Shown piece by piece: positions 36,076-44,229 of a DNA stretch of 64,000 bases (position 1 is the first letter of the stretch; each line of letters starts with the position of its first letter). Both the position numbers and the translations under genes were made by a program. The notes under the pieces are model-generated. The model was not told the DNA's origin. It did not search any database and was given only the letters and a program-made list of their open reading frames with translations. This DNA comes from Aquitalea aquatilis (GTDB taxonomy: Bacteria; Pseudomonadota; Gammaproteobacteria; Burkholderiales; Chromobacteriaceae), in assembly GCF_005155025.1 (NCBI RefSeq), contig NZ_CP039731.1, positions 930,001 to 994,000 of the forward strand, read 5' to 3'.

Positions 36076-37785
36076 TTAGATGTGATAATCCGGCAGGCCT
36101 GCCAGACTTTGCCAGGCCGCCTGTGCCGACAGATGCACCCGGCCGGCAAAGCGCTGCCCCAGTCCGCTGCGTTGCAGGATGTCCGCCACCGGCCCCTTGA
36201 TTTCAGCCAGATGCAGTACCACCCCGGCCTGCTGCAAGCGCTGGTCCAGATGCTCCAGCATCGACAAGGCCGTGGTATCCACCCGGTTGACCGCACTCAT
36301 CACCAGCACCAGCTGTCGCAAGTGGGGCGTCTGCCCTGCCCTGTGCAGCAAGACCGTGCCAACTTGGCGGGCATTGCCGAAATACAGGCTCTCATCCACC
36401 CGCAGCAGCAGTACGCCCGGCAGGGTTTCCACTGCGTAGCGCTGGCGGTTGCGAAAATGATGGGTGCCGGGCAGCCGCCCCAGCTCGGCAATATGCGGCC
36501 GGCTGCTGCGCCACAGCAGCGTAGCCAGCGACACCAGCACCCCGGCCATGATGCCGCTGTCCACACCCAGTAACAGCACCAGTGAAAAGGTCAGCAGCCA
36601 GGCCACGGCATCGGCACGCTCGGCCAGCCAGGCACGCCTCAGGCTGCCGACATCCAGCATGGCCAGCAGTGCAGCAATGATGGTGGCGGCCAGCACCGGC
36701 AAGGGCAGATTCTCCAGCGCGGAAGTTGCCAGACACATCACCAGCAGCATGCCGGCCGCTGTCAGCAAGGAGGCCAGCTGCGAATGGGCACCGGCATCGG
36801 CATTGACCACCGAACGGGTCAGCCCTCCCGTCACCGGGAAGCCGCCCACCAGCCCGGCTGCGATATTGCACAGACCCAGCGCCACCAGCTCACGGTCGGG
36901 GTCGACGCTGTCCTGGCTGCGCGCGGCCAGCAGTTGCGCCACCGACAGGCTCTGTACGTAATTGATGAGGGCGATGAAGAAGGCCGGCAAGGCCAGATCA
37001 GCCAGCTGTGCCAAGCCGATGGGGGGCAGAGCCAGCCGTGGCAGACCAGCCGGCACCGGGCCGACCACCGGCACATGTTGCGCTGCCGGTACCAGCAGAA
37101 TGCCGGCCAGCATGGCCAGTACCGGAGCGGTACGGACCAGCACTCGCGCAGTGTCGGCCGACAGGCCCAGCCCTTGCAGCAGAGTCGCCCCCCAACGGCG
37201 GGCCAGCAGCAGCCAGCCCAAGGCGAGCAGGCCCACCAGCAAGGCTGCCGGCTGCGCCCAGACTGGCTGATGCCACATGCCAAGCAGCCATTGCGGCAGG
37301 GAGTTGCCGGGATTGTGCAGGCCGGACAAGGGAGCCAGCTGCGACAAGATGATTAACAAGGCCGAAGCCGTGGTGAAGGCCGACAGTACCGGCTCGGACA
37401 ACAAGTCGGCAATAAAGCCCAGGCGGGCCAGCCCCATGGCCAGCAGCATCAGGCCGGACAATAGCGCCAGCCAGACCGCCAGCACCAGATAGTCGGTCGC
37501 TCCGGCATCGGCAAAGCGCGACAAGGTGGCCGCAGTCAGTAGCGAGGTCAGCGCCATCGGCCCAACCGACTGCGCCGAGCTTTTGCCACTGAAGGCATAC
37601 ACCAGCAAGGGGGCCACGCTGGCGTACAAGCCGGCCTCGACCGGCAGACCGGCGAGCAAGGCATAAGCCAGACTCTGCGGCACCAGCAGCAGGGTTACCA
37701 CTACGCCAGCGGTGATATCACCCGCCAGCCAGGCACGACGATAGCCGCTGAGCCAAGCCGGCAGCAGCTGGCTCAGGACAGGCAT
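36076..37785 (-). CDS. SulP-family anion transporter with C-terminal STAS domain
   Basis: This 569-residue inner-membrane protein has about 12-14 helices and the SulP signature region (AGVVVTLLLVPQSLAYALLAGLPVEAGLYASVAP) at the N-terminus. GGFPVTGGLTRSVVNADAGAHSQLAS sits mid-protein, and a cytoplasmic STAS domain of about 120 residues follows (VLLLRVDESLYFGNA; VMSAVNRVDTTAL). SulP proteins carry sulfate, bicarbonate or other anions. ATG at 37785 matches the family start and overlaps the upstream YeeE-like gene by 13 bases, so it belongs to the bigR operon. In this setting sulfate or sulfite movement during persulfide detoxification is a reasonable guess, not shown. Confidence 0.92.
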   Translation of the reverse strand: MPVLSQLLPAWLSGYRRAWLAGDITAGVVVTLLLVPQSLAYALLAGLPVEAGLYASVAPLLVYAFSGKSSAQSVGPMALTSLLTAATLSRFADAGATDYLVLAVWLALLSGLMLLAMGLARLGFIADLLSEPVLSAFTTASALLIILSQLAPLSGLHNPGNSLPQWLLGMWHQPVWAQPAALLVGLLALGWLLLARRWGATLLQGLGLSADTARVLVRTAPVLAMLAGILLVPAAQHVPVVGPVPAGLPRLALPPIGLAQLADLALPAFFIALINYVQSLSVAQLLAARSQDSVDPDRELVALGLCNIAAGLVGGFPVTGGLTRSVVNADAGAHSQLASLLTAAGMLLVMCLATSALENLPLPVLAATIIAALLAMLDVGSLRRAWLAERADAVAWLLTFSLVLLLGVDSGIMAGVLVSLATLLWRSSRPHIAELGRLPGTHHFRNRQRYAVETLPGVLLLRVDESLYFGNARQVGTVLLHRAGQTPHLRQLVLVMSAVNRVDTTALSMLEHLDQRLQQAGVVLHLAEIKGPVADILQRSGLGQRFAGRVHLSAQAAWQSLAGLPDYHI

Positions 37786-38192
37786 CGCGACAGCGGGCGG
37801 AACAACAGCATGCCCAGCAGCATGGCGGCGACAAACCACAAGCCATCCGGCAGCGCCATACCGGCCAGGACCAGGCCGGGACCGGGGCAGATGCCGGCCA
37901 GCCCCCAGCCAATGCCGAATAGCACGCTGCCCAGCACCAACCGCAGGGTCAGCCGGCTTTTGTCGGGCAACTGCATCGGCTCACCCAGCACAGAGTGGGT
38001 TTGGCCTTCGGCCCGGCGAAAGGCAAAAAACGCCACCGCAATGGCACCCGCCATCACCAGCGCCAGGCTGGGGTCCCAGCGGCCACTCACATCGAGAAAA
38101 CCCAGTACCTTGGCCGGGTTGCTCATGCCGGACAACAGCAAACCCAGCCCGAACAACAGGCCGGCAATCAGTGCAGACAGTAACTTGGCCAT
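37773..38192 (-). CDS. YeeE/YedE-type sulfur transport protein, second half
   Basis: This 139-residue membrane protein has four likely helices. LSALIAGLLFGLGLLLSGMSNPAKVLGFLDVSG and GIGWGLAGICPGPGLV are the signatures of the DUF6691/YeeE-YedE second subunit, with the conserved Cys in GICPGP. ATG at 38192 begins two bases after the stop of the first-half gene. Such split pairs (also called PmpA/PmpB) are thought to move sulfur compounds such as thiosulfate or persulfide sulfur. It overlaps sulP by 13 bases. Confidence 0.9.
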   Translation of the reverse strand: MAKLLSALIAGLLFGLGLLLSGMSNPAKVLGFLDVSGRWDPSLALVMAGAIAVAFFAFRRAEGQTHSVLGEPMQLPDKSRLTLRLVLGSVLFGIGWGLAGICPGPGLVLAGMALPDGLWFVAAMLLGMLLFRPLSRCLS

Positions 38193-38194
38193 GC

Positions 38195-38632
38195 TCAGCT
38201 CCACCCCAACAGATGACGCATCACAAATACGGTTAACCCGGCACTGCCCATGAAGCTGAGCGTCGCCAGCAAGGAGCGCGGCGACAGGCGCGACAGCCCG
38301 CACACACCGTGGCCACTGGTGCAACCGGCAGCCAGCCGTGTGCCAATACCCACCAGCACGCCGGCCAGCAATAGCAGCGGCAAGGGTGTGCTCAGCTGCG
38401 GCACCGGCAAGGGCCCGACCAAGCCGCGCCAGACCAGAGGAGCGGCCAGCAGGCCCAGCACGAAAGCCAGCCGCAGCGGCCAGTCGCCAGCCCGGTCCAC
38501 CAGGCCGGCCAGCATGCCGCTGATGCCGGCAATACGGCCGTTCATCAACACCAGCCAGCTGGCGGCCAGCCCAATCAACAGGCCTCCAGCCAGCGAGGCG
38601 AACGGGGTAAAACTATCCCAGGCTATCTGCAC
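38195..38632 (-). CDS. YeeE/YedE-type sulfur transport protein, first half
   Basis: This 145-residue membrane protein carries the family motif AAGCTSGHGVCGLSRLSPRSL with its two conserved Cys. Helices are visible at FASLAGGLLIGLAASWLVLMNG and LLLLAGVLVGIG. Together with the next gene it forms a split YeeE/YedE transporter. The full-length E. coli TsuA imports thiosulfate and uses Cys residues at equivalent positions. It starts 9 bases after the bigR stop, so it is co-transcribed with that repressor. Confidence 0.9.
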   Translation of the reverse strand: MQIAWDSFTPFASLAGGLLIGLAASWLVLMNGRIAGISGMLAGLVDRAGDWPLRLAFVLGLLAAPLVWRGLVGPLPVPQLSTPLPLLLLAGVLVGIGTRLAAGCTSGHGVCGLSRLSPRSLLATLSFMGSAGLTVFVMRHLLGWS

Positions 38633-38641
38633 GCTTTCTCC

Positions 38642-38968
38642 TCAATGTGGCGCGGAAGATTCATCACCCGCACCATCACCACAAAACACGCCATGCAGCG
38701 CCGATAGCATGATCATGGCCTCGGCGCTGGCGATGCTGTAATAAATCCATTTGCCTTCACGCCGCGTTGCCACCAGCCCCTCGTTGCGCAGCACACCCAG
38801 CTGCTGCGACAGGGTGGGTTGGCGGATGCCGGTGAGTTTTTCCAATTCGGAAACCGTCTTCTCGCCGTCCACCAGTTGGCATAGCAGCATCAGCCGGTCT
38901 TCGTTGGCCAGACTTTTCAGCAAGGCGGCAGCCCGGCTGGCGTTATCACGCAATATGCTCAAATCCAT
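38642..38968 (-). CDS. bigR: BigR/SqrR/YgaV-type persulfide-sensing ArsR-family repressor
   Basis: This 108-residue winged-helix regulator shows SLANEDRLMLLCQLVDGEKTVSELE, then the recognition helix RQPTLSQQLGVLRNEGLV and the wing RREGKWIYYSI. Two Cys, at 30 and 96, are 66 residues apart, the same spacing as Cys42 and Cys108 that form the sulfane-sulfur switch in BigR/SqrR as I recall them. ArsR metal-site motifs (CxC) are absent. ATG at 38968 is preferred; a second ATG at 38977 would add three residues. It leads an operon with the YeeE/YedE pair and sulP and is divergent to a persulfide dioxygenase, as in the known bigR operons. A palindrome in the intergenic region is its probable operator. 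Confidence 0.9.
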   Translation of the reverse strand: MDLSILRDNASRAAALLKSLANEDRLMLLCQLVDGEKTVSELEKLTGIRQPTLSQQLGVLRNEGLVATRREGKWIYYSIASAEAMIMLSALHGVFCGDGAGDESSAPH

Positions 38969-39036
38969 TGTCACCATCCCGACCACCGGCCCGGCCAGTG
39001 CGCACTGTGCCACCATGGCTGATACCGGCTTATTTT

Positions 39037-39060
39037 TATAATATACATTATAGTATAATG
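39037..39060. promoter_or_regulatory. Palindromic operator/promoter between bigR and the persulfide dioxygenase gene
   Basis: A perfect inverted repeat CATTATA-G-TATAATG occupies 39046-39060. It contains a consensus TATAAT on the plus strand (39054-39059) and another on the minus strand (39052-39047). A further TATAAT lies at 39037-39042. An AT-rich palindrome over the -10 boxes fits what is known for BigR-family sites, so repressor binding would block both divergent transcripts. The -35 boxes are weak on both strands. Confidence 0.7.
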
Positions 39061-39128
39061 TTTCGCAGTGTGCGATAGTGCCATCCATGCAGGCCCATCG
39101 CCCTTCCCATTCTGTTGCGGAGTTCACC

Positions 39129-39992
39129 ATGCTGCAGCCACAGCTCGCTTCCTTCTTCGACCCGGGGACCTCCACCATTTCCCACGTGGTGTACGACCAG
39201 CCGGGAGGCCACGCTGCCATCATCGACCCGGTGCTGGACTATGACGCCAAGTCCGGGCGCATCGCCAGCGATTCCGCCCGGCGTGTGCTGGATTTTATCC
39301 GGCAGCAGCGCCTGAGCGTGCAGTGGATTCTGGAAACCCACGCCCATGCCGATCATCTGTCGGCGGCTGCCTGGCTGCAACAGCAGGCCGGTGGCCGCAT
39401 GGCGATTGGCCAGGGCATTGCCCAGGTCCAACAGCTGTTCAAGGGCATCTTCAATCTGGGTGACGACTTCGCCTGCGACGGCAGCCAGTTCGATCATCTG
39501 TTCACCGCGGGCGAGGTCTTCCACATCGGCCAGCTCACGGCCAGGGCCTTGTTCGTACCCGGTCACACGCCGGCCGACATGGCCTACCAGATCGGCGACA
39601 TGGTATTTGTTGGCGACACCTTGTTCATGCCGGATGTCGGCAGTGCCCGTTGCGACTTTCCCGGCGGCGATGCCGCCATGCTCTATCAATCGGTGCAACA
39701 GCTGCTGGCGCTGCCGGATGACACCCGCCTGCTGATGTGTCACGACTATCCGCCACAGGCGCGGCCCATCGCCTGGCAAAGCACGGTGGCCGAGCAGAAA
39801 CAGCACAATATCCACCTGCATGCCGGCATCAGCCAAAGCGAATTCGTGGCCTTGCGTCAGGCACGCGATGCCACGCTGGAAATGCCGCAGCTGATCCTGC
39901 CGGCCATCCAGGTGAACATCCGCGCCGGGCAGTTGCCAGCAGCGGAAAACAATGGCGTACGCTACCTGAAAATACCGCTGGATATGCTGTAG
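39129..39992 (+). CDS. Persulfide dioxygenase-like metallo-beta-lactamase-fold protein (Blh/ETHE1 group)
   Basis: The 287-residue protein should oxidise glutathione persulfide to sulfite using mononuclear iron. Metal-site motifs: ETHAHADHLSAA (about residues 71-82), VPGHTPADMAY (about 150), GDTLFMPDVGSARCDFPGG with the metal-ligand Asp, and LMCHDYPP (about 210). The VGSARCDFPGGDAA stretch is characteristic of the persulfide dioxygenase/Blh branch rather than glyoxalase II. ATG at 39129 is chosen for GGAG six bases upstream; earlier in-frame starts at 39078 and 39087 lack ribosome sites. It is divergent from bigR with a shared palindromic promoter. No rhodanese domain is fused. Confidence 0.92.
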   Translation: MLQPQLASFFDPGTSTISHVVYDQPGGHAAIIDPVLDYDAKSGRIASDSARRVLDFIRQQRLSVQWILETHAHADHLSAAAWLQQQAGGRMAIGQGIAQVQQLFKGIFNLGDDFACDGSQFDHLFTAGEVFHIGQLTARALFVPGHTPADMAYQIGDMVFVGDTLFMPDVGSARCDFPGGDAAMLYQSVQQLLALPDDTRLLMCHDYPPQARPIAWQSTVAEQKQHNIHLHAGISQSEFVALRQARDATLEMPQLILPAIQVNIRAGQLPAAENNGVRYLKIPLDML

Positions 39993-40025
39993 ACTCAAAC
40001 AAGTGTTTAAGCCACGGTCATCCGC

Positions 40026-41018
40026 ATGAGTTGGTCTGCCCTTCCCGCCGCACCACATAGCCTGCTTGATAGCCAGGGCCAGCCACAGCATGGCCGCTAC
40101 CAGGGCTGCATCACCCAGCACGACTGGCAAGCCCTGCCGCTGAGCCGCTGGCAACGGCTGCTGCGCCCGCTGCGTCACAAGCGCTGGCAATACCTGGCGC
40201 TGGCGCATGCCGATTACGTCATCGGGCTGGCCGTGGTGGATGTGGGCTGGACCGCCGCCGCTTTTGCCTATCTGTTTGACCGTCGCCAGGGAAAGATACT
40301 GGCTGATGTTGCCGCCGACAGTTTTCCCCTGCATGGCGCGCAGCTGGCTGATCAGCCGTTTGCCGACGCCAGCTTTGCCGGCAGGGGACTGACCGTGCGC
40401 TTCGAGCGTCAAGGCAGCCGCCTGGCGGTGGAAGTCAGCTCACCACAGTTGCGGCTGGCCGCCCACGTCGGCCTCGATCCGATGCCACCGGTGCTGGCGG
40501 CCATCGGCCCGGCCAACTGGCTGGCCCATTCCACCCACAAATCCACCGCACTGGCGGTCAGCGGCTTTGCCGATTGCCAGGGACAGCGCTTTTCGCTGGA
40601 TGGTGCCGTCGCCAGCCTGGATTACTCCAATGGCCTGCTGGCGCGCCGCACCGACTGGCGCTGGGCCAGCGCCCACAACAGCGCGCTGGGCTTCAATCTG
40701 CAGCAGGGTTATATGGGGGAAGCAGAAAATGCCTGCTGGCTGCAGGGCAAGTTGTATCCGCTGTCGGCAGTGGAGTTCACATTCAATCCGCAACAGCCGC
40801 TACAAGCCTGGCAACTGCGCAGCAGCGACGGTTTGCTGGAGCTGCAGTTCACCCCGGAAGGCATGCGGGCAAAAAATCAGAACCTTCTGATCGCCAGTAG
40901 CCGTTATATTCAAGCTATAGGCCGTTTCGACGGCTATCTGACCGATCCGCTCAGCGGTACGCGCCATGTGGTGCAGGCGCTGACAGGCGTCACCGAAGAC
41001 CATTACGCACGTTGGTAA
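40026..41018 (+). CDS. DUF2804 family protein
   Basis: This 330-residue protein has no signal peptide or membrane helix. Its overall pattern (an opening LLDSQGQPQHGRYQG, HKRWQYLALAHADYVIGLAVVDVGW, a SLDYSNGLLARRTDWRWASAHN core, and a terminal GTRHVVQALTGVTEDHYARW) fits DUF2804, a large beta-rich family related to lipocalin-like hydroxyneurosporene synthase folds. Function is not established. It starts 33 bases after the persulfide dioxygenase stop without an obvious terminator and so may be co-transcribed with it and with the GNAT gene that follows four bases after its stop. Confidence 0.8.
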   Translation: MSWSALPAAPHSLLDSQGQPQHGRYQGCITQHDWQALPLSRWQRLLRPLRHKRWQYLALAHADYVIGLAVVDVGWTAAAFAYLFDRRQGKILADVAADSFPLHGAQLADQPFADASFAGRGLTVRFERQGSRLAVEVSSPQLRLAAHVGLDPMPPVLAAIGPANWLAHSTHKSTALAVSGFADCQGQRFSLDGAVASLDYSNGLLARRTDWRWASAHNSALGFNLQQGYMGEAENACWLQGKLYPLSAVEFTFNPQQPLQAWQLRSSDGLLELQFTPEGMRAKNQNLLIASSRYIQAIGRFDGYLTDPLSGTRHVVQALTGVTEDHYARW

Positions 41019-41022
41019 CACC

Positions 41023-41469
41023 ATGACTATCATTATCCGGCCGGCGAACTACCAGGACGTACCGGCCCTGACCGCACTCACTGCCGAGATGGGCTACCCC
41101 TCCGGGGTGGAAGCCCTGGGCAACCGGCTGACCATGCTGCTGGGCAGCCCCGATCTGCACCAGCTGTGGGTAGCGGAAATCGAAGGCGAAGTGGCCGGCT
41201 GGCTGCATGCTTTCTGGCGGCCGCTGCTGGAAGCGCCGGCGGCAGTGGAAATCGGCGGGCTGGCCGTGGGGCTGCGCTGGCGACGCCGCGGAGCCGGCCG
41301 CGCCCTGGTGCATGTGGCCGAACGCTGGGCACTGACCAAGGGTGCCACCACCGTCACGCTGCGTTCCACCATCCACCGCGAAGAAGCACCGGACTTCTAC
41401 CAGAATCAGGGCTACCAGCTGAGCAATGTCCAGAAAACCTTCCGCAAGCAACTGGACGACAACAGCTAA
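41023..41469 (+). CDS. GNAT-family N-acetyltransferase
   Basis: This 148-residue acetyltransferase has the GNAT fold signature: IIIRPANYQDVPALTAL start, VAEIEGEVAGWLHAF, the beta4 strand VEIGGLAVGLRWRRRGAGRALV (the Arg/Gly acetyl-CoA-binding loop, RRRGAGRAL), and RSTIHREEAPDFYQNQGYQLSNVQKTF with the usual FYxxxGY ending. The substrate is unknown. It follows the DUF2804 gene by four bases and is probably translationally linked to it. Confidence 0.9.
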   Translation: MTIIIRPANYQDVPALTALTAEMGYPSGVEALGNRLTMLLGSPDLHQLWVAEIEGEVAGWLHAFWRPLLEAPAAVEIGGLAVGLRWRRRGAGRALVHVAERWALTKGATTVTLRSTIHREEAPDFYQNQGYQLSNVQKTFRKQLDDNS

Positions 41470-41735
41470 TACACCACCTGCGCACACCCCACCTTGCCGG
41501 CTGTTTCCTGACGCCTTTTCCCCTGCACTAGCGGGAAAAACCCTTTGCGAATCAGGACAAGCCGGCCGGATGCCGCAGGGCAACAAAGTTGGCTTTCCCA
41601 CCTGAATCTGGTCTACCATAGCCCCGCTGTCGAGCCGGGTGCCATGGCGAAATACCCCCTCTTCGTCACTGACTAGTGTTAGCATGGCGCCCCGATTAGA
41701 GCACTCAATCTAACCTCAGCCAGGAGATTACGCGC

Positions 41736-42317
41736 ATGGGTGTGCTGAATACCATTCTCGAGCACAATCGGAGCTTCGTCGAAAACCGCGAGTACGAACA
41801 ATTCAAAACCGACAAGTTTCCCGATAAAGGCCTGGCCGTCCTCGCCTGCATGGATGCCCGTCTGGTAGAGCTGTTGCCCAAGGCCATGGGTCTGAAAAAC
41901 GGTGATGCCAAGCTGATCAAGAACGCCGGCGCGCTGATCACCCACCCCTGGGGTTCGGTCATGCGCTCGCTGATTGTGGCGGTCTACGAACTGCGCGCTG
42001 AGGAAATCTGCGTGGTGGCCCACCGCGATTGCGGCATGCGCGCCATTGATCCCAACAAGATCCTGACCCACGCCACCGAACGCGGCATCAGCGAAGACAC
42101 CATCCACACCCTGCGCAATGCCGGCATTGATCTGGACAACTGGCTCAAGGGCTTTGACAACGTGTCCGACAGCGTGCGCCACAGCGTGCAGACCGTCCGC
42201 AATCACCCGCTGATGCCCAAGGATATTCCCATCCACGGCATGGTGATTCATCCGTCCACCGGCCGGCTGGAACTGATCATCGACGGTTACACCGGCAAGC
42301 CACCCGTACAGGAATGA
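41736..42317 (+). CDS. Beta-class carbonic anhydrase
   Basis: This 193-residue zinc enzyme interconverts CO2 and bicarbonate. Zinc ligands are Cys38 and Asp40-Arg42 in LACMDAR, and His96 with Cys99 in VAHRDCGM, the pattern of the short beta-CA group found in many bacteria. AGALITHPWGSVMRSL follows, and VIHPSTGRLELI closes the domain. ATG at 41736 has AGGAG eight bases upstream. The gene overlaps nadD by four bases. A 266-base gap upstream holds a 5-bp inverted repeat (TTAGA/TCTAA, 41696-41713) just before the ribosome site. Confidence 0.93.
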   Translation: MGVLNTILEHNRSFVENREYEQFKTDKFPDKGLAVLACMDARLVELLPKAMGLKNGDAKLIKNAGALITHPWGSVMRSLIVAVYELRAEEICVVAHRDCGMRAIDPNKILTHATERGISEDTIHTLRNAGIDLDNWLKGFDNVSDSVRHSVQTVRNHPLMPKDIPIHGMVIHPSTGRLELIIDGYTGKPPVQE

Positions 42318-42958
42318 CGCAAGCGGCTGCGCTGGGACTGTTTGGCGGCACTTTCGATCCCATCCACGCCGCCCACCTGCGCATGGCGCAGGCTTTTCGT
42401 CATGAACTGCAATTGGCCGAGGTGCGGCTGATCCCCGCCGGCCAGCCCTACCACCGCCAGCACGGTCCCCATGCCAGCCCGCAACAAAGGCTGGAGATGG
42501 CACGGTTGGCCATTGCCGGCCTGCCCGGCCTCACGGTCGATCCGCGAGAAGTGCTGCGCGACAAGCCCGCCTATACCATCGACACCCTGCAGGAAATCCG
42601 CGCCGAAATCGGCCCCGCACCAGCGCTGTGGTGGCTGATCGGTGGCGACTCGCTGGCCACCCTGCATACCTGGCGGCGCTGGGAGCAATTGTTCGAGCTG
42701 GCCAACATCGCCGTGGCACTGCGCCCCGGCTTCGATGCCGCCCACCTTCCTGCCGTGGTGCGCACACAATGGCAGGCGCGCCAAGTCACTGATTTTTCAA
42801 ATGGCGCGCCTTCCGGTACAATGCGCCCCCTGGCCCTGCCACCGCTGGATGTCTCGGCCACCGAGATACGCCACCGCCTGCAGACCGGAGCCAGCGTCGA
42901 GCCTCTGCTCTGCGCGCCGGTACTGGATTATATTCGCCAGCACCGGCTATATCTCTGA
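42314..42958 (+). CDS. nadD: Nicotinate-nucleotide adenylyltransferase
   Basis: NadD makes nicotinate adenine dinucleotide from NaMN and ATP. The 214-residue protein has the nucleotidyltransferase signature GLFGGTFDPIHAAHLRMA at residues 8-25, IPAGQPYHRQ, RLEMARLAIAG, WWLIGGDSLATLHTWRRW, and the C-terminal DVSATEIRHRL motif equivalent to ISSTxIR. It overlaps the carbonic anhydrase stop by four bases. nadD-rsfS-rlmH is a common bacterial order, followed here too. Confidence 0.96.
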   Translation: MTQAAALGLFGGTFDPIHAAHLRMAQAFRHELQLAEVRLIPAGQPYHRQHGPHASPQQRLEMARLAIAGLPGLTVDPREVLRDKPAYTIDTLQEIRAEIGPAPALWWLIGGDSLATLHTWRRWEQLFELANIAVALRPGFDAAHLPAVVRTQWQARQVTDFSNGAPSGTMRPLALPPLDVSATEIRHRLQTGASVEPLLCAPVLDYIRQHRLYL

Positions 42959-43162
42959 AGCAAGAAGCCGTTCCACGCCTGCCCGCTGCGCCGGCAGCGC
43001 AGAACGGTTTTCCAGTGCCGGCGCTTGTATTGCCGGCCGGGCCGCCCGCCCCTGCTTGCGGCCCCTGCCCGTTTTTGCCGCACGTTGCGGTAAACGATCT
43101 TTACCAGATACCTCTGGCCGCCATGCTGCCGCCACGTATCGCCACCGACATCAAAGGACATC

Positions 43163-43534
43163 ATGGAAGTTCAAGACATTGCCAAACTGGCACTGACCGC
43201 TCTGGAAGACATCAAGGGCAAAGACATCATCGAAATGGACACTTCCGCGCTGACATCGCTGTTTCAGCGCATGATCGTGGCCACCGGCGACTCCAATCGC
43301 CAGGTCAAGGCTCTGGCCAACAACGTGGCCGTGACCCTGAAGGAAGCCGGCGTTGATCTGGTTGGCACCGAAGGCCACGAAAGCGGCGAATGGGTACTGG
43401 TCGACGCCGGTGACGTGGTCGTCCACGTCATGCTGCCGGCCGTACGCGACTACTACGACCTGGAACAACTGTGGGGCGGCCAGAAGCCGAGCTTTACCCC
43501 GGTTGGCGGTCGTCCGTGGCAAGCCAATACCTGA
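43163..43534 (+). CDS. rsfS: Ribosomal silencing factor RsfS
   Basis: RsfS binds ribosomal protein uL14 and blocks subunit joining when nutrients are low. The 123-residue protein carries IKGKDIIEMDTSALTSLFQRMIVATGDSNRQVKALANN and EGHESGEWVLVDAGDVVVHVMLPAVRDYYDLEQLWG (in pieces), the DUF143/Iojap signature. ATG at 43163 follows AAAGGACATC. A GC-rich hairpin (about 43070-43094) lies in the 204-base gap after nadD and may attenuate read-through. Confidence 0.96.
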   Translation: MEVQDIAKLALTALEDIKGKDIIEMDTSALTSLFQRMIVATGDSNRQVKALANNVAVTLKEAGVDLVGTEGHESGEWVLVDAGDVVVHVMLPAVRDYYDLEQLWGGQKPSFTPVGGRPWQANT

Positions 43535-43661
43535 TACGCCATCCAGGCCGCATCAGGCGCGGCAGACGCGCGGCACCCGCCCCGTCTGCCGCCCTCCTCC
43601 CGCTTTTCCCATCGCTGGCGCCAGCATGCGCCTGCGCCGTACTCCGCGCTGAAGCATTGCC

Positions 43662-44132
43662 ATGAAAATCACCATTCTTGCCGTCGGCACCAAGATGCCG
43701 CGCTGGGTCGACGAAGCCTATAACGACTACGCCAAACGCTTTGGCCGCGACATCAGTCTGGAACTCAAAGAGATCAAACCGGAAAAACGCGGCGGTGGCG
43801 TCACGGCAGAAAAAGGCATTGCCGCCGAACACGACAGGCTGATGACCGCCATTCCAGCCCGCTGCAAGCTGGTGGTGATGGATGAACGTGGCCAGAACTG
43901 GACTTCGGTGCGCCTGGCCGCCGGCTTGAAAGAATGGATGGCCGGTGGCGATGATGTGTGCTTCATCATTGGCGGGGCCGACGGCCTGTCTGCCGAACTC
44001 AAGCAGCGCGCCGACGTGCTGTTGCAATTATCCGCCATGACCCTGCCACACGGCATGGTGCGGGTGATGCTGGGCGAGCAGATCTACCGCGCCTACTCCA
44101 TCCTCAACAACCACCCCTACCACCGCGAATAA
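43662..44132 (+). CDS. rlmH: 23S rRNA pseudouridine-1915 N3-methyltransferase
   Basis: RlmH is a SPOUT methyltransferase acting on assembled 70S ribosomes. The 156-residue length is exact for the family. Motifs: KITILAVGTKMPRWVDEAYNDYAKRF at the start, LVVMDERGQNWTSVRLA, FIIGGADGLSAELK (SAM-binding knot) and MTLPHGMVRVMLGEQIYRAYSILNNHPYHRE (in pieces) at the C-terminus, ending in the conserved YHRE. It lies 127 bases after rsfS. Confidence 0.97.
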   Translation: MKITILAVGTKMPRWVDEAYNDYAKRFGRDISLELKEIKPEKRGGGVTAEKGIAAEHDRLMTAIPARCKLVVMDERGQNWTSVRLAAGLKEWMAGGDDVCFIIGGADGLSAELKQRADVLLQLSAMTLPHGMVRVMLGEQIYRAYSILNNHPYHRE

Positions 44133-44229
44133 GACCCGATAACAAAACCCCCGCTCCGGCGTTGCACCACCCTGGCCCGGGTTCTCTACGAGGTTCTGTT
44201 AGCGGTTCCAAGTCCCTTATCTGCTGCAC

